This document shows, in pieces, positions 1 through 6,568 of a stretch of 7,480 bases of DNA. The position numbers and the translations under genes are program-made. Where the stretch lies: positions 1-7,480 of the forward strand of contig JABMQV010000113.1 in assembly GCA_013203065.1 (NCBI GenBank), read 5' to 3'. Below the pieces are notes generated by a model. It was not told the DNA's origin. It worked only from the letters and a program-made list of their open reading frames with translations, and made no database searches. Position 1 is the stretch's first letter. Every line of letters starts with the position of its first letter. This DNA comes from Desulfobacteraceae bacterium (lineage in GTDB: Bacteria > Desulfobacterota > DSM-4660 > Desulfatiglandales > Desulfatiglandaceae).

Positions 1-1482
1 AATCCCGTTATCTCGCAAGACCTGGCACTGCTGATCGTAGCCCTGGGGATCGTCTTGTGTACCGCAGACGGTGGCAATGCATAATATACCTCGCCCTTCG
101 GTATATGCAAGTCCCTTGGCCTCTTGCCAAGCGGCCGCCAGGACAGAAGCCGGGTCCGGATGTGCCCCCCAGCCCAGTATTACATCGCACAGGACCACCG
201 CTGCTTCAGGTTGCCGTGCAATGTCCAGGAGCGGGCGACGTCGAAATTCCGGCTCGATCATGGGATGGGGTCGTCCGCTGGTGAACTCCTCGGCCCCGAG
301 ATCCAGAACCACATGGCCTGGGCCGCCGGACTTATTGAGTGTTTTATCGAGGTTTGAAACCACCTCTCCCAGTGATCGTCTCAGGAGCCACAGGGCCTCA
401 TATGCCAGAGTGCCACCGCAATACAACCCATGGATGGTTCGCTGATCCTGGTTCATTGCGGCACGGGCCTTTTCCATAGAGGGGTCCAGATTTAACGGAT
501 CTTCCCCGGAATCAGATGGTATGGGCTCACCACGGACCAGGGAACCGGCAACCAGGGCGGCGTGCTCAAGGGTGGCCACACGGTACAGGTTATCTCCAAA
601 GAGAGGATGAAATTCTTTCCCCAACAGGGCGAGCACGCAAGGTTTTCCCACCTGAGATGCCTCCTGGGTCAGGCGATCCGCCACTTGCGCATCCGGGGCT
701 TTCGAGATAAGAACGATAACCTTTGTGTCCTTGTCACCGGCAAGTGTCCGGAGGGCTGCTCGCATGCTGTGCCCGTTGATACGGCTATGTAAATCGCGCC
801 CTCCTACGCCAATTCCGTGGGATATCCCCAACCCTTGTTGTGCCAACAGACAGGCCACCTGCTGAAGGCCGGTTCCGGATGCAGAAACCAACCCCACCGG
901 CCCCGGAACCACCTGATTGGCAAATCCCAAAGGAGCCCCATTGAGTATCGCCGTACCGCATTCGGGTCCCATCAACAGCAAGCCCTGCTTTCCGGCGAGC
1001 TGCTTCAGTTCCTCCTCTGCCTCCAGTTCCACGTGATCGCTAAAAAGGAAGACGTGCAGACCCTTTTGTAAGGCCTTTCGAGCCTCGCGGCGGGCGTATT
1101 GGCCAGGGACCGATATACAGGCAAGATTGGCATCCGGCATACGTTCCAGTGCACTCTCAAGGGTGCGGGGCGCCATCTCACTGCCATCTCCTGCCGTGAC
1201 CTCAAGATGTAATAAACGCCTTTCAGCCGCTCGCACAATACGTTCGGTCGTTTCAATATCACCGGCCCGCACGCAGATCAGCAGATCGTTTGCGTCTGCC
1301 GGCCCGCCTTTTGAAGTGAGTAATCCAGCCTCCTGCAGCAAGGTCTTATTCTGTGACGTTCCCATCATCACGGCTGCCTCATGCACATCGGACATACGAT
1401 TCAAGGCAGCAGATAGTTGCATCAACACCACCGAATCCCGATACGTGCTCGTGAGAACGAGGCATTGAATATGATCTGCCAT
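1..1482 (-). CDS. fdrA: FdrA (AllF) family protein, probable transcarbamoylase subunit; partial, runs off left edge
   Basis: Reading the reverse strand from the ATG at 1482-1480 gives 494 uninterrupted codons to the window edge; the C-terminal end and stop lie outside. E. coli FdrA is about 555 residues, so most of the protein is here. The start matches the family (MADHIQCLVLTSTYRDSVVL, with the usual DSV-x-LM stretch). Further family marks are GPECGTA at residues 172-178, a nucleotide-binding-like LVSASGTGLQQVA at 198-210, CGGTLAYEA at 355-363, HPMIEPEFR at 406-414, GWGAHPDPA at 437-445 and TVCGTQDDPQ at 471-480. The fold is that of the succinyl-CoA synthetase alpha/beta family, but no GHAGA phosphohistidine motif is seen. 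In E. coli FdrA (AllF) is known as a subunit of oxamate carbamoyltransferase in anaerobic allantoin use. An AGG at 1493-1491 sits 8 bases before the ATG, and the start lies 4 bases after the DUF2877 stop, so the two are probably translationally coupled. The cytoplasmic enzyme role is inferred from the family; the actual carbamoyl donor is unknown. Confidence 0.93.
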   Translation of the reverse strand, partial: MADHIQCLVLTSTYRDSVVLMQLSAALNRMSDVHEAAVMMGTSQNKTLLQEAGLLTSKGGPADANDLLICVRAGDIETTERIVRAAERRLLHLEVTAGDGSEMAPRTLESALERMPDANLACISVPGQYARREARKALQKGLHVFLFSDHVELEAEEELKQLAGKQGLLLMGPECGTAILNGAPLGFANQVVPGPVGLVSASGTGLQQVACLLAQQGLGISHGIGVGGRDLHSRINGHSMRAALRTLAGDKDTKVIVLISKAPDAQVADRLTQEASQVGKPCVLALLGKEFHPLFGDNLYRVATLEHAALVAGSLVRGEPIPSDSGEDPLNLDPSMEKARAAMNQDQRTIHGLYCGGTLAYEALWLLRRSLGEVVSNLDKTLNKSGGPGHVVLDLGAEEFTSGRPHPMIEPEFRRRPLLDIARQPEAAVVLCDVILGWGAHPDPASVLAAAWQEAKGLAYTEGRGILCIATVCGTQDDPQGYDQQCQVLRDNGI

Positions 1483-1486
1483 CTGT

Positions 1487-2416
1487 TTAACCTGAAGGAA
1501 AACTCATGTGTTTATTTTTGCTCAAGAATCGGCAGCCAACAACCATACCTACCATGGCATCGATCCCCGAACTGTGACCTGAACCCGCCAAACAAGCAGC
1601 ATGCGAACACCATGCATGCTGGTCCTGGACAAACAGGGCCTCCACCAAAAGAACCACTGATTCTGCAAAATTCCCTTCCAGGGCACAGCGTATAAACTCC
1701 GCACTCAGATCCGAGGTTTCATTCATCACCGTCTTCAGCAACAGCTGATGAGCAGGGGGCGGCAACAAGCCCTTTCGTCTTCCAGATATATGCAGGGCCG
1801 CCAGCAAACCCGCAAGAAAATCATCCCCGGAGGGGGTGAGCCCTTCTCCAAGGCCCAAAACACTGCCCGCCATCTGAAGCAAAACGTCTGTTGAGGCCTG
1901 ACGCCCCGCCAGTAATGGCTTCAGGCGAGCCAATATCTTGCGACCTGATGGCGAAAGGTTGCTGTCTTTTCCTCGCAAGGCTGGTAGCAGCGAAGCCAGA
2001 CCTCGCCCGGAGGCGTGCTGCATCAACCATGCCTCCAGTTGGTCAGCGTTCCTGAAAAGTTCCGAATCAGTCAGGGAGGTCAGGGGCCGGACATGGCCAT
2101 CCCACTCCATGGCCTGGGTGAATCTCAGCTTCAATGCCCCCGAAGGCCCAACCACGCCTTCAATGTGACGCACCACCATGGCCCCGGTTGCCAGGGCCGG
2201 TACGAGGTCCTCCAGTTTCCCGGCACATGACAAGGCCAACGGTGCTCTTAACCGACCCCCACCCTGCAGCGTCATGAGACGGCTGGCCGGCGTTCGGATA
2301 TTTATGATACGGTCATAGCTCGAATGGACCCATCCCACCACTATCCGTTGGCGATCCAGCAAACTGGCGGCGGCACGGCTCAAGCGGAGAACCTGAACGT
2401 CGGATCTCAATGACAA
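1487..2416 (-). CDS. DUF2877 protein, AllH/YlbF-like putative carbamoyltransferase subunit
   Basis: A complete 309-residue protein with no signal peptide or membrane segment. Two glycine-rich signatures identify DUF2877: LGLGEGLTPSGDDFLAGL at residues 187-204 and GHSSGIDAMVGMVVG at 280-294. Between them is the conserved TSDLSAEFIRCALEGNF stretch (234-250). E. coli YlbF, now AllH, belongs to this family and acts with FdrA (AllF) and the DUF1116 protein (AllG) in oxamate carbamoyltransferase, which converts oxalurate plus phosphate to oxamate plus carbamoyl phosphate. Here the gene comes first in the minus-strand operon, directly before fdrA (4-base gap), whereas in E. coli it follows fdrA. The start is a TTG at 2416-2414; another TTG at 2410-2408 (codon 3) has a better spacing (8 bases) to GAGG at 2422-2419. 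No ATG or GTG in frame lies between the upstream stop (2488-2486) and these codons. The exact molecular role of this subunit is uncertain, but family membership is clear. Confidence 0.9.
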   Translation of the reverse strand: MSLRSDVQVLRLSRAAASLLDRQRIVVGWVHSSYDRIINIRTPASRLMTLQGGGRLRAPLALSCAGKLEDLVPALATGAMVVRHIEGVVGPSGALKLRFTQAMEWDGHVRPLTSLTDSELFRNADQLEAWLMQHASGRGLASLLPALRGKDSNLSPSGRKILARLKPLLAGRQASTDVLLQMAGSVLGLGEGLTPSGDDFLAGLLAALHISGRRKGLLPPPAHQLLLKTVMNETSDLSAEFIRCALEGNFAESVVLLVEALFVQDQHAWCSHAACLAGSGHSSGIDAMVGMVVGCRFLSKNKHMSFPSG

Positions 2417-2418
2417 TT

Positions 2419-2426
2419 CCTCACCT
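2419..2426 (-). promoter_or_regulatory. Ribosome binding site of the DUF2877 gene
   Basis: On the minus strand AGGTGAGG ends 2 bases before the TTG at 2416 and 8 bases before the TTG at 2410. Its AGG part is 7 bases from the first TTG and its GAGG part 8 bases from the second, so the site supports a TTG start but does not settle which one is used. Confidence 0.55.
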
Positions 2427-2436
2427 GACTCCCCAG

Positions 2437-2449
2437 CTGTCTCTGACAG
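2437..2449. repeat. Small inverted repeat in the DUF2877 leader
   Basis: CTGTC-TCT-GACAG forms a perfect 5-base stem with a 3-base loop about 20 bases upstream of the DUF2877 start. It could fold in the 5' leader of that mRNA or be a protein site, but an arm this short may well be chance. There is no U-tract, so it is not a terminator. Confidence 0.2.
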
Positions 2450-2588
2450 GATGACGTGCAGGTTTCTTATGTTATTTGTAACACCTTAGCCTATCGAATC
2501 CAGGGAAATGGGGGTTCCGTTTCTCTATTTAAGTGGCAGTTTTGAAAAAAGCTAAATTTACACTCTTATCTTTATCCTGCGAATCAAC

Positions 2589-2598
2589 ATTGATCAAT
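2589..2598. promoter_or_regulatory. Palindrome ATTGATCAAT, possible operator
   Basis: A perfect 10-base palindrome lies in the AT-rich centre of the divergent spacer, 79 bases before the hyuA start. Its left half has a partial second copy just upstream on the opposite strand (AATCAA at 2582-2587). Palindromes of this type in a bidirectional promoter are typical dimeric regulator sites, but the regulator is not identifiable and chance is possible in AT-rich DNA. Confidence 0.3.
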
Positions 2599-2663
2599 TA
2601 TATTTTTGCTTTTTCGATAAATTCTGTGTTTAGATTGGTGGGAGAAAAACAGCTGAAGCTCGC

Positions 2664-2670
2664 AGGGAGG
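2664..2670 (+). promoter_or_regulatory. Ribosome binding site of hyuA fixing a TTG start
   Basis: AGGGAGG, a near-perfect Shine-Dalgarno sequence, lies 7 bases before TTG at 2678. An in-frame TGA at 2654-2656 excludes any longer protein, and the next possible start is the GTG at codon 7, directly against the conserved GIDIGG motif. Together these make TTG 2678 the convincing start. Confidence 0.85.
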
Positions 2671-2677
2671 ATTCGAA

Positions 2678-4765
2678 TTGCCAGGCAAGTATCAAGTGGG
2701 AATAGATATCGGCGGGACCTTCACCGATGTGGTAATCCTGGATCCAGACTCAGGCCGCTTAATTGTGGGCAAGCGGTTGACTTCCAGTGACAACCCTGCT
2801 CAGGCAGTGATCGACGTCATTGGTGAGATGCTGGAGCGTGAGGAGATTGCGGCAGGGGAGGTGAATAAGGCCATCCACGGCACAACCCTTGTAGCCAATT
2901 TGATTATCGAGCGAAAAGGGGCCACAGTCGGCCTTTTGACCACGCGCGGCTTCCGCGATGCCTTGGAGATAGGCCGCGAGACGCGCTATGACATTTACGA
3001 TATATTTCTTGAGCTGCCAAAGCCGCTTGTGTCCCGACGGAACCGTATTGAGGTTACCGAACGAATGGATAACCGCGGCCAGCCCCTTACCCCGCTTACT
3101 CAGGAGGAAGCCGAACGAGCGGTGGACGAGCTGTTGTCCCTCGGCGTTGATTCCGTGGCCATAAGTCTTCTCCATTCCTTCCGGAACCCGACACACGAGC
3201 AGATGTTGCGGGATATGGTACTCACCAAGCGTCCTGGGTTTGCAATATCCCTCTCCTCAGAGGTAATGCCGGAGGTACGGGAATATGAGCGGACTTCCAC
3301 CACGGTGGCCAACGCCTATGCCGTGCCTGTTGTACGCCGATACCTGGGAGAACTGCAAAGGGGATTAGCTGAACTGGGAGTCAGCGGGCGGCTTTATATC
3401 ATGCTCTCTACCGGGGGTATTGCCTCTATTGAGACGGCCGTCAAACACCCGATCCGGCTTCTTGAATCTGGCCCTGCGGCTGGGGCCCTGGCCGCTGCCT
3501 GGACAGGCAAACAGGCAGGGCAGCAAAATCTCATCTCTTTCGACATGGGTGGCACCACGGCCAAAATCTGTATCATCGAAGAGGGTGAACCCGTTCGGGT
3601 CAACGAGTTTGAGGCAGGCCGCGTGTATCGTTTCAAGAAAGGTAGCGGTTTGCCCATTAAGATCCAGGTCATTGAGATGATAGAAATCGGCGCAGGAGGC
3701 GGCAGCATCGCCAGCGTAAGCCCACTCGGCCTCCTTAAAGTAGGGCCAGAGAGTGCGGGAGCCACCCCCGGACCTGTCTGTTATGGTCTGGGCTCCAAGG
3801 TTCCTACGGTTACGGATGCCGATCTCATCCTAGGGTACCTGGACCCCGATTTCTTTCTTGGAGGTAAAATGAAACTGATCCCGGGACTCTCCCGGACAGC
3901 TCTGGCAGAAGAACTCTCCCGGCCTCTCAGCCTCACTGTGGAGCGGGCCGCGTGGGGGGTTCACGAAGTGGTAAACGAGAACATGGCCAACGCTGCTCGT
4001 ATCCATGCCGTGGAGAAAGGGGTGGACCTCCGACGCTTTTCCCTTGTGGCCTTTGGCGGCGCCGGACCCGTACACGCATACCAGGTTGCAGAGAAACTCC
4101 GTTTGAAGACCATCATTGTGCCCCCGGGTGCTGGCGTGAGTTCTGCCTTTGGGTTTCTAGTGGCCCCCATGGCTTTTGATTTAAGCAGGAGCTATTTGGC
4201 ACGTCTGGAAGAGATAGAGTGGAATCATCTGGATTCCATTTATGTTGAAATGGAAGCAGAGGGCCGCGAACTCCTTCTAGAAGCCGGTGTGCCCTCTGAG
4301 GATGTGAGATTCGTGCGCTCTGCGGACATGCGTTACAAGGGCCAGGGGTTTGAGGTGGCAGTGCGGCTCCCTGGGGGAGAATTGAACCGGGGGAGTTTCA
4401 AACAGTTGGGCGACTCGTTTGAGCGGGAATACCGGAACAAGTATCAGCGTACATGCCCGGAAATTCCCATTGAAGGTGTCAACTGGCGCCTTACGGCATC
4501 AGGGCCACGTCCTGAGATTGAGGCCGGGAGGTGGTGGTCCCCAGGTGAGAGCCTTTCGAATGCACAAAAAGGCGAGCGCAGGGCTTACCTTCCTTCTTCG
4601 GGGGCTTACGTCAATTTTCCGGTTTACGATCGTTATTGTCTGCCCTTCGGCACCGAATTAACAGGGCCGGTCATTATAGAAGAGCGGGAGAGCACGCTAG
4701 TCATAAATGGACCTGGACGAGCACGGGTGGACGATCTCGGCAACATCCTAGTCCGACTGGGATGA
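2678..4765 (+). CDS. hyuA: Hydantoinase/oxoprolinase family protein, ATP-binding A subunit (HyuA)
   Basis: A complete 695-residue protein, the usual length for HyuA. The N-terminal hydantoinase/oxoprolinase domain (about 7-185) opens with the actin-like phosphate-binding motif GIDIGGTFTD (8-17), then HGTTLVAN (67-74) and TTRGFRD (88-94). The central hydantoinase A domain (about 205-490) has STGGI (244-248), LESGPAAG (262-269), FDMGGTTAK (288-296), EIGAGGGSIA (336-345), GPESAGATPGPVCYG (356-370), AFGGAGPVHA (458-467) and PPGAGVSSAFG (482-492). The C-terminal domain has the typical DMRYKGQGFEV (550-560) and GPVIIEERESTLVI (663-676). Family members with a HyuB partner hydrolyse cyclic amides such as hydantoins or 5-oxoproline using ATP; relatives are acetone and acetophenone carboxylases. 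HyuA supplies the nucleotide site. It is soluble, with no signal peptide. hyuB follows after 73 bases. The start is a TTG behind a strong Shine-Dalgarno sequence. No key motif is missing. The true substrate cannot be read from sequence. Confidence 0.95.
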   Translation: MPGKYQVGIDIGGTFTDVVILDPDSGRLIVGKRLTSSDNPAQAVIDVIGEMLEREEIAAGEVNKAIHGTTLVANLIIERKGATVGLLTTRGFRDALEIGRETRYDIYDIFLELPKPLVSRRNRIEVTERMDNRGQPLTPLTQEEAERAVDELLSLGVDSVAISLLHSFRNPTHEQMLRDMVLTKRPGFAISLSSEVMPEVREYERTSTTVANAYAVPVVRRYLGELQRGLAELGVSGRLYIMLSTGGIASIETAVKHPIRLLESGPAAGALAAAWTGKQAGQQNLISFDMGGTTAKICIIEEGEPVRVNEFEAGRVYRFKKGSGLPIKIQVIEMIEIGAGGGSIASVSPLGLLKVGPESAGATPGPVCYGLGSKVPTVTDADLILGYLDPDFFLGGKMKLIPGLSRTALAEELSRPLSLTVERAAWGVHEVVNENMANAARIHAVEKGVDLRRFSLVAFGGAGPVHAYQVAEKLRLKTIIVPPGAGVSSAFGFLVAPMAFDLSRSYLARLEEIEWNHLDSIYVEMEAEGRELLLEAGVPSEDVRFVRSADMRYKGQGFEVAVRLPGGELNRGSFKQLGDSFEREYRNKYQRTCPEIPIEGVNWRLTASGPRPEIEAGRWWSPGESLSNAQKGERRAYLPSSGAYVNFPVYDRYCLPFGTELTGPVIIEERESTLVINGPGRARVDDLGNILVRLG

Positions 4766-4838
4766 TCTTGAATGATTGTTTGCGGAGGCCATCAGGGCCA
4801 GGCTTTCCGAATACCGACAAAGCAAAAAGGGTGCTGCT
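4766..4838 (+). other. Spacer between hyuA and hyuB
   Basis: This 73-base gap stays open in the hyuB frame from a TTG at 4776, which would add 21 residues. The extension has no good Shine-Dalgarno sequence and falls outside the conserved HyuB start, so I treat the segment as untranslated. A GGAGG at 4784-4788 is not followed by a start codon at useful distance. No terminator hairpin is visible, which fits cotranscription of hyuA and hyuB. Confidence 0.5.
4826..4831 (+). promoter_or_regulatory. Ribosome binding site choosing the hyuB start at 4839
   Basis: AAAGGG lies 7 bases before ATG at 4839. This favours that ATG over the upstream in-frame TTG at 4776 and puts the protein start right before the conserved FDPITLEV segment. 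Confidence 0.65.
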
Positions 4839-6539
4839 ATGAGCTCCAACCATTTTGACCCTATCACCCTCGAGGTTCTCTGGAATCGCCTCATATCTAT
4901 TGTCAACGAGCAGGCGGCAGCCCTCATGCACGCGAGCTTTACAACGGTGGTGCGAGAGGCCGGCGATCTCTCGGCCGGTGTCTTTGATGAACAGGGAAAC
5001 ATGCTCGCGCAGGCAGTGACCGGAACCCCGGGCCACATAAACACTATGGCTACGTGTGTTCGTCATTTTCTCCGGGAATATCCACTGGCTGTCTTGCGTG
5101 AAGGTGACACGTTGATTACCAACGACCCCTGGATAGCCTCAGGCCATTACCATGATTTCACCGTGGTCACACCCGTATTCCACAGGGGAAGGGCAGTGGG
5201 CCTCTTCGCCAATACCTGTCACGTCATGGACATCGGCGGACGGGTATTAGGTGCCGATGCCAATTCAGTTTACGAAGAGGGCCTGGCCATTCCTATCATG
5301 AAATTGGTGGAAGAAGGACAGATAAATGAGGACCTCATAAAGATCATTGGGGCCAATGTTCGGGTGCCTGAGCCGGTGCTTGGAGATATCCATGCCATGA
5401 TCGCGGCAAACGAGGTGGGGGGGAAGAAATTAATCGAGATGATGCAGGACTATGGGTTGTCGGATTTGGACGGGCTGTCGGCGGCGATAATCGAGCGCAG
5501 CGAATTCTCCATGCGGGCGGCCATTCGGCTCATTCCCGACGGCACATACCGGCACCAGATTGAAGTGGACGGTTTTGAGAAGCCCATTTTGATCAAGCTT
5601 GTCCTCACCGTAAAAGATGACCGAATGATCGCTGACTATGCCGGGAGTTCCCCGCAGTCGAGTCGTGGTATCAATGTAGTCTACAACTATACCCATGCTT
5701 ACACGACTTACCCCATCAAGTGTTCGGTAAGCCCTGATGTGCCCAACAACGAAGGGAGCTTCCGTCCCGTCACTGTGGTCGCTCCAGAGGGCTGTATCCT
5801 GAATTGCAAGCGCCCTGCTGCTGTGGGAGCGCGCCACATTATTGGCCACTTTCTGTCAGCTGCCGTTTTTGGAGCGTTGAGCCACGTGCTCCCCGACCAG
5901 GTTGTTGCGGAAGGCTCCCAGGGTCTGTGGGTCACCCAATTCGACGGGTTAGACGAACGCGGCGAACAATTCTGCTACGTATTTTTTTCGTCTGGGGGAA
6001 CCGGGGCGCGCCCCAACAAGGACGGCCTATCGGCCACCGCATTCCCCAGCGGCATCCAAGGCGTTCCTGTCGAGTTGGTGGAGAGTGTCTCACCCCTATT
6101 CTTGGAGTGCCGTGAGCTCATCCAGGACAGTGGCGGAGCAGGCAAATTTCGGGGTGGGCTGGGGCAACGTATGGTCCTCAAGGTCCGTTCTAAGGAACCG
6201 GTGCAGCATTCGCCAATGTACGATCGCATCCTTTTTGCGGCCAAGGGTTTCAAAGGAGGGCTTTCCGGCAGAAAGGGGCGCATCTATCTGGACGACGGCA
6301 CTCGTCCTCATGCCAAGACCAAGTACATGCTAAAGCCTGGCCAGCACGTCGTCCTCGAGCTCCCCGGAGGAGGTGGATTCTACCCCCCGGAGGAGCGCGA
6401 TGTTGAGATGGTTCTTGAGGATGTGATAGACGGCCGGGTGAGTCTTGCCCAGGCAAGAAAGATATATCTCGTGGCTATTGGCTCAGAAACCTTGGCGTTG
6501 GACGTGCATGAGACAGAGAAACTCCGTTCAAAAAGATGA
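4839..6539 (+). CDS. hyuB: Hydantoinase B/oxoprolinase family protein, catalytic B subunit (HyuB)
   Basis: A complete 566-residue protein, a normal HyuB length, starting at ATG 4839. It is one hydantoinase B domain from FDPITLEVLWNRL (6-18) almost to the end. Family motifs in order are REAGDLSAGVFD (39-50), GTPGHI (62-67), TNDPW (94-98), GHYHD (102-106), CHVMDIGG (127-134), NNEGSFRP (303-310), SSGGTGARPNKDGLSAT (384-400), DSGGAGKFRGGLGQ (430-443) and the C-terminal GGGGFYPPEERD (510-521). The His/Asp clusters at 103-106 and 128-131 are likely metal or catalytic positions, judging from the family. With HyuA it should form a cytoplasmic ATP-dependent cyclic amidohydrolase opening hydantoin- or oxoproline-like rings. 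Extra subunits typical of acetone or acetophenone carboxylases are not adjacent downstream, where a transporter gene begins 29 bases after the stop; this favours the hydrolase reading without proving it. The tail (about 525-566) is less recognisable. Confidence 0.94.
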   Translation: MSSNHFDPITLEVLWNRLISIVNEQAAALMHASFTTVVREAGDLSAGVFDEQGNMLAQAVTGTPGHINTMATCVRHFLREYPLAVLREGDTLITNDPWIASGHYHDFTVVTPVFHRGRAVGLFANTCHVMDIGGRVLGADANSVYEEGLAIPIMKLVEEGQINEDLIKIIGANVRVPEPVLGDIHAMIAANEVGGKKLIEMMQDYGLSDLDGLSAAIIERSEFSMRAAIRLIPDGTYRHQIEVDGFEKPILIKLVLTVKDDRMIADYAGSSPQSSRGINVVYNYTHAYTTYPIKCSVSPDVPNNEGSFRPVTVVAPEGCILNCKRPAAVGARHIIGHFLSAAVFGALSHVLPDQVVAEGSQGLWVTQFDGLDERGEQFCYVFFSSGGTGARPNKDGLSATAFPSGIQGVPVELVESVSPLFLECRELIQDSGGAGKFRGGLGQRMVLKVRSKEPVQHSPMYDRILFAAKGFKGGLSGRKGRIYLDDGTRPHAKTKYMLKPGQHVVLELPGGGGFYPPEERDVEMVLEDVIDGRVSLAQARKIYLVAIGSETLALDVHETEKLRSKR

Positions 6540-6556
6540 CAATCATTTTGTAACCC

Positions 6557-6560
6557 AGGG
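6557..6560 (+). promoter_or_regulatory. Ribosome binding site of the MFS gene
   Basis: AGGG lies 8 bases before ATG at 6569. The nearer ATG at 6564 is followed directly by TAA and cannot be the start, so the site supports 6569. Confidence 0.55.
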
Positions 6561-6568
6561 ACAATGTA

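Larger units (their letters stand above)
2417..2677. promoter_or_regulatory. Divergent intergenic region, likely holding both operon promoters
   Basis: This 261-base spacer separates the divergent DUF2877-fdrA and hyuA-hyuB-MFS units, so promoters for both should lie here. It turns AT-rich from about 2521 to 2640, in contrast to the coding DNA on both sides. No strong sigma-70 match is present. Weak plus-strand candidates are TTGAAA (2542-2547) with TCTTAT 16 bases on (2564-2569), and TTGCTT (2606-2611) with TTAGAT (2630-2635) preceded by a TGT extension. On the minus strand TAACAT (2474-2469) resembles a -10 box without a good -35. The bidirectional layout suggests one regulator could control both units; none is encoded in the window. 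The promoter role is inferred from gene orientation. Confidence 0.5.

Noticed and set aside
71..445. 124-codon plus-strand open frame
   Set aside because: It lies wholly antisense to fdrA, whose frame is intact and carries family motifs; the translation shows no recognisable features.
1127..1468. 113-codon plus-strand open frame
   Set aside because: Antisense shadow of the fdrA N-terminal region with low-complexity composition and no good ribosome site.
2534..2552. Sigma-54-like TGGCAG box in the spacer
   Set aside because: No GC pair at the required -12 distance follows, so the -24/-12 geometry fails.
2533..2790. 85-codon plus-strand frame across the divergent spacer, possible leader peptide
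   Set aside because: It starts at GTG without a Shine-Dalgarno sequence and runs over 100 bases into hyuA in another frame; no sign of a real peptide.
2759..3196. 145-codon minus-strand open frame inside hyuA
   Set aside because: Antisense to highly conserved HyuA motifs and without recognisable domains.
4776..4838. 21-residue N-terminal extension of HyuB from TTG
   Set aside because: No ribosome site at that TTG, while ATG 4839 has AAAGGG at good spacing and matches the family start.
5430..5849. 139-codon minus-strand open frame inside hyuB
   Set aside because: Antisense shadow of conserved HyuB coding sequence.
2678..6539. Acetone or acetophenone carboxylase operon
   Set aside because: No additional carboxylase subunit gene adjoins hyuA-hyuB in the window, and the context is carbamoyl metabolism; not fully excluded.
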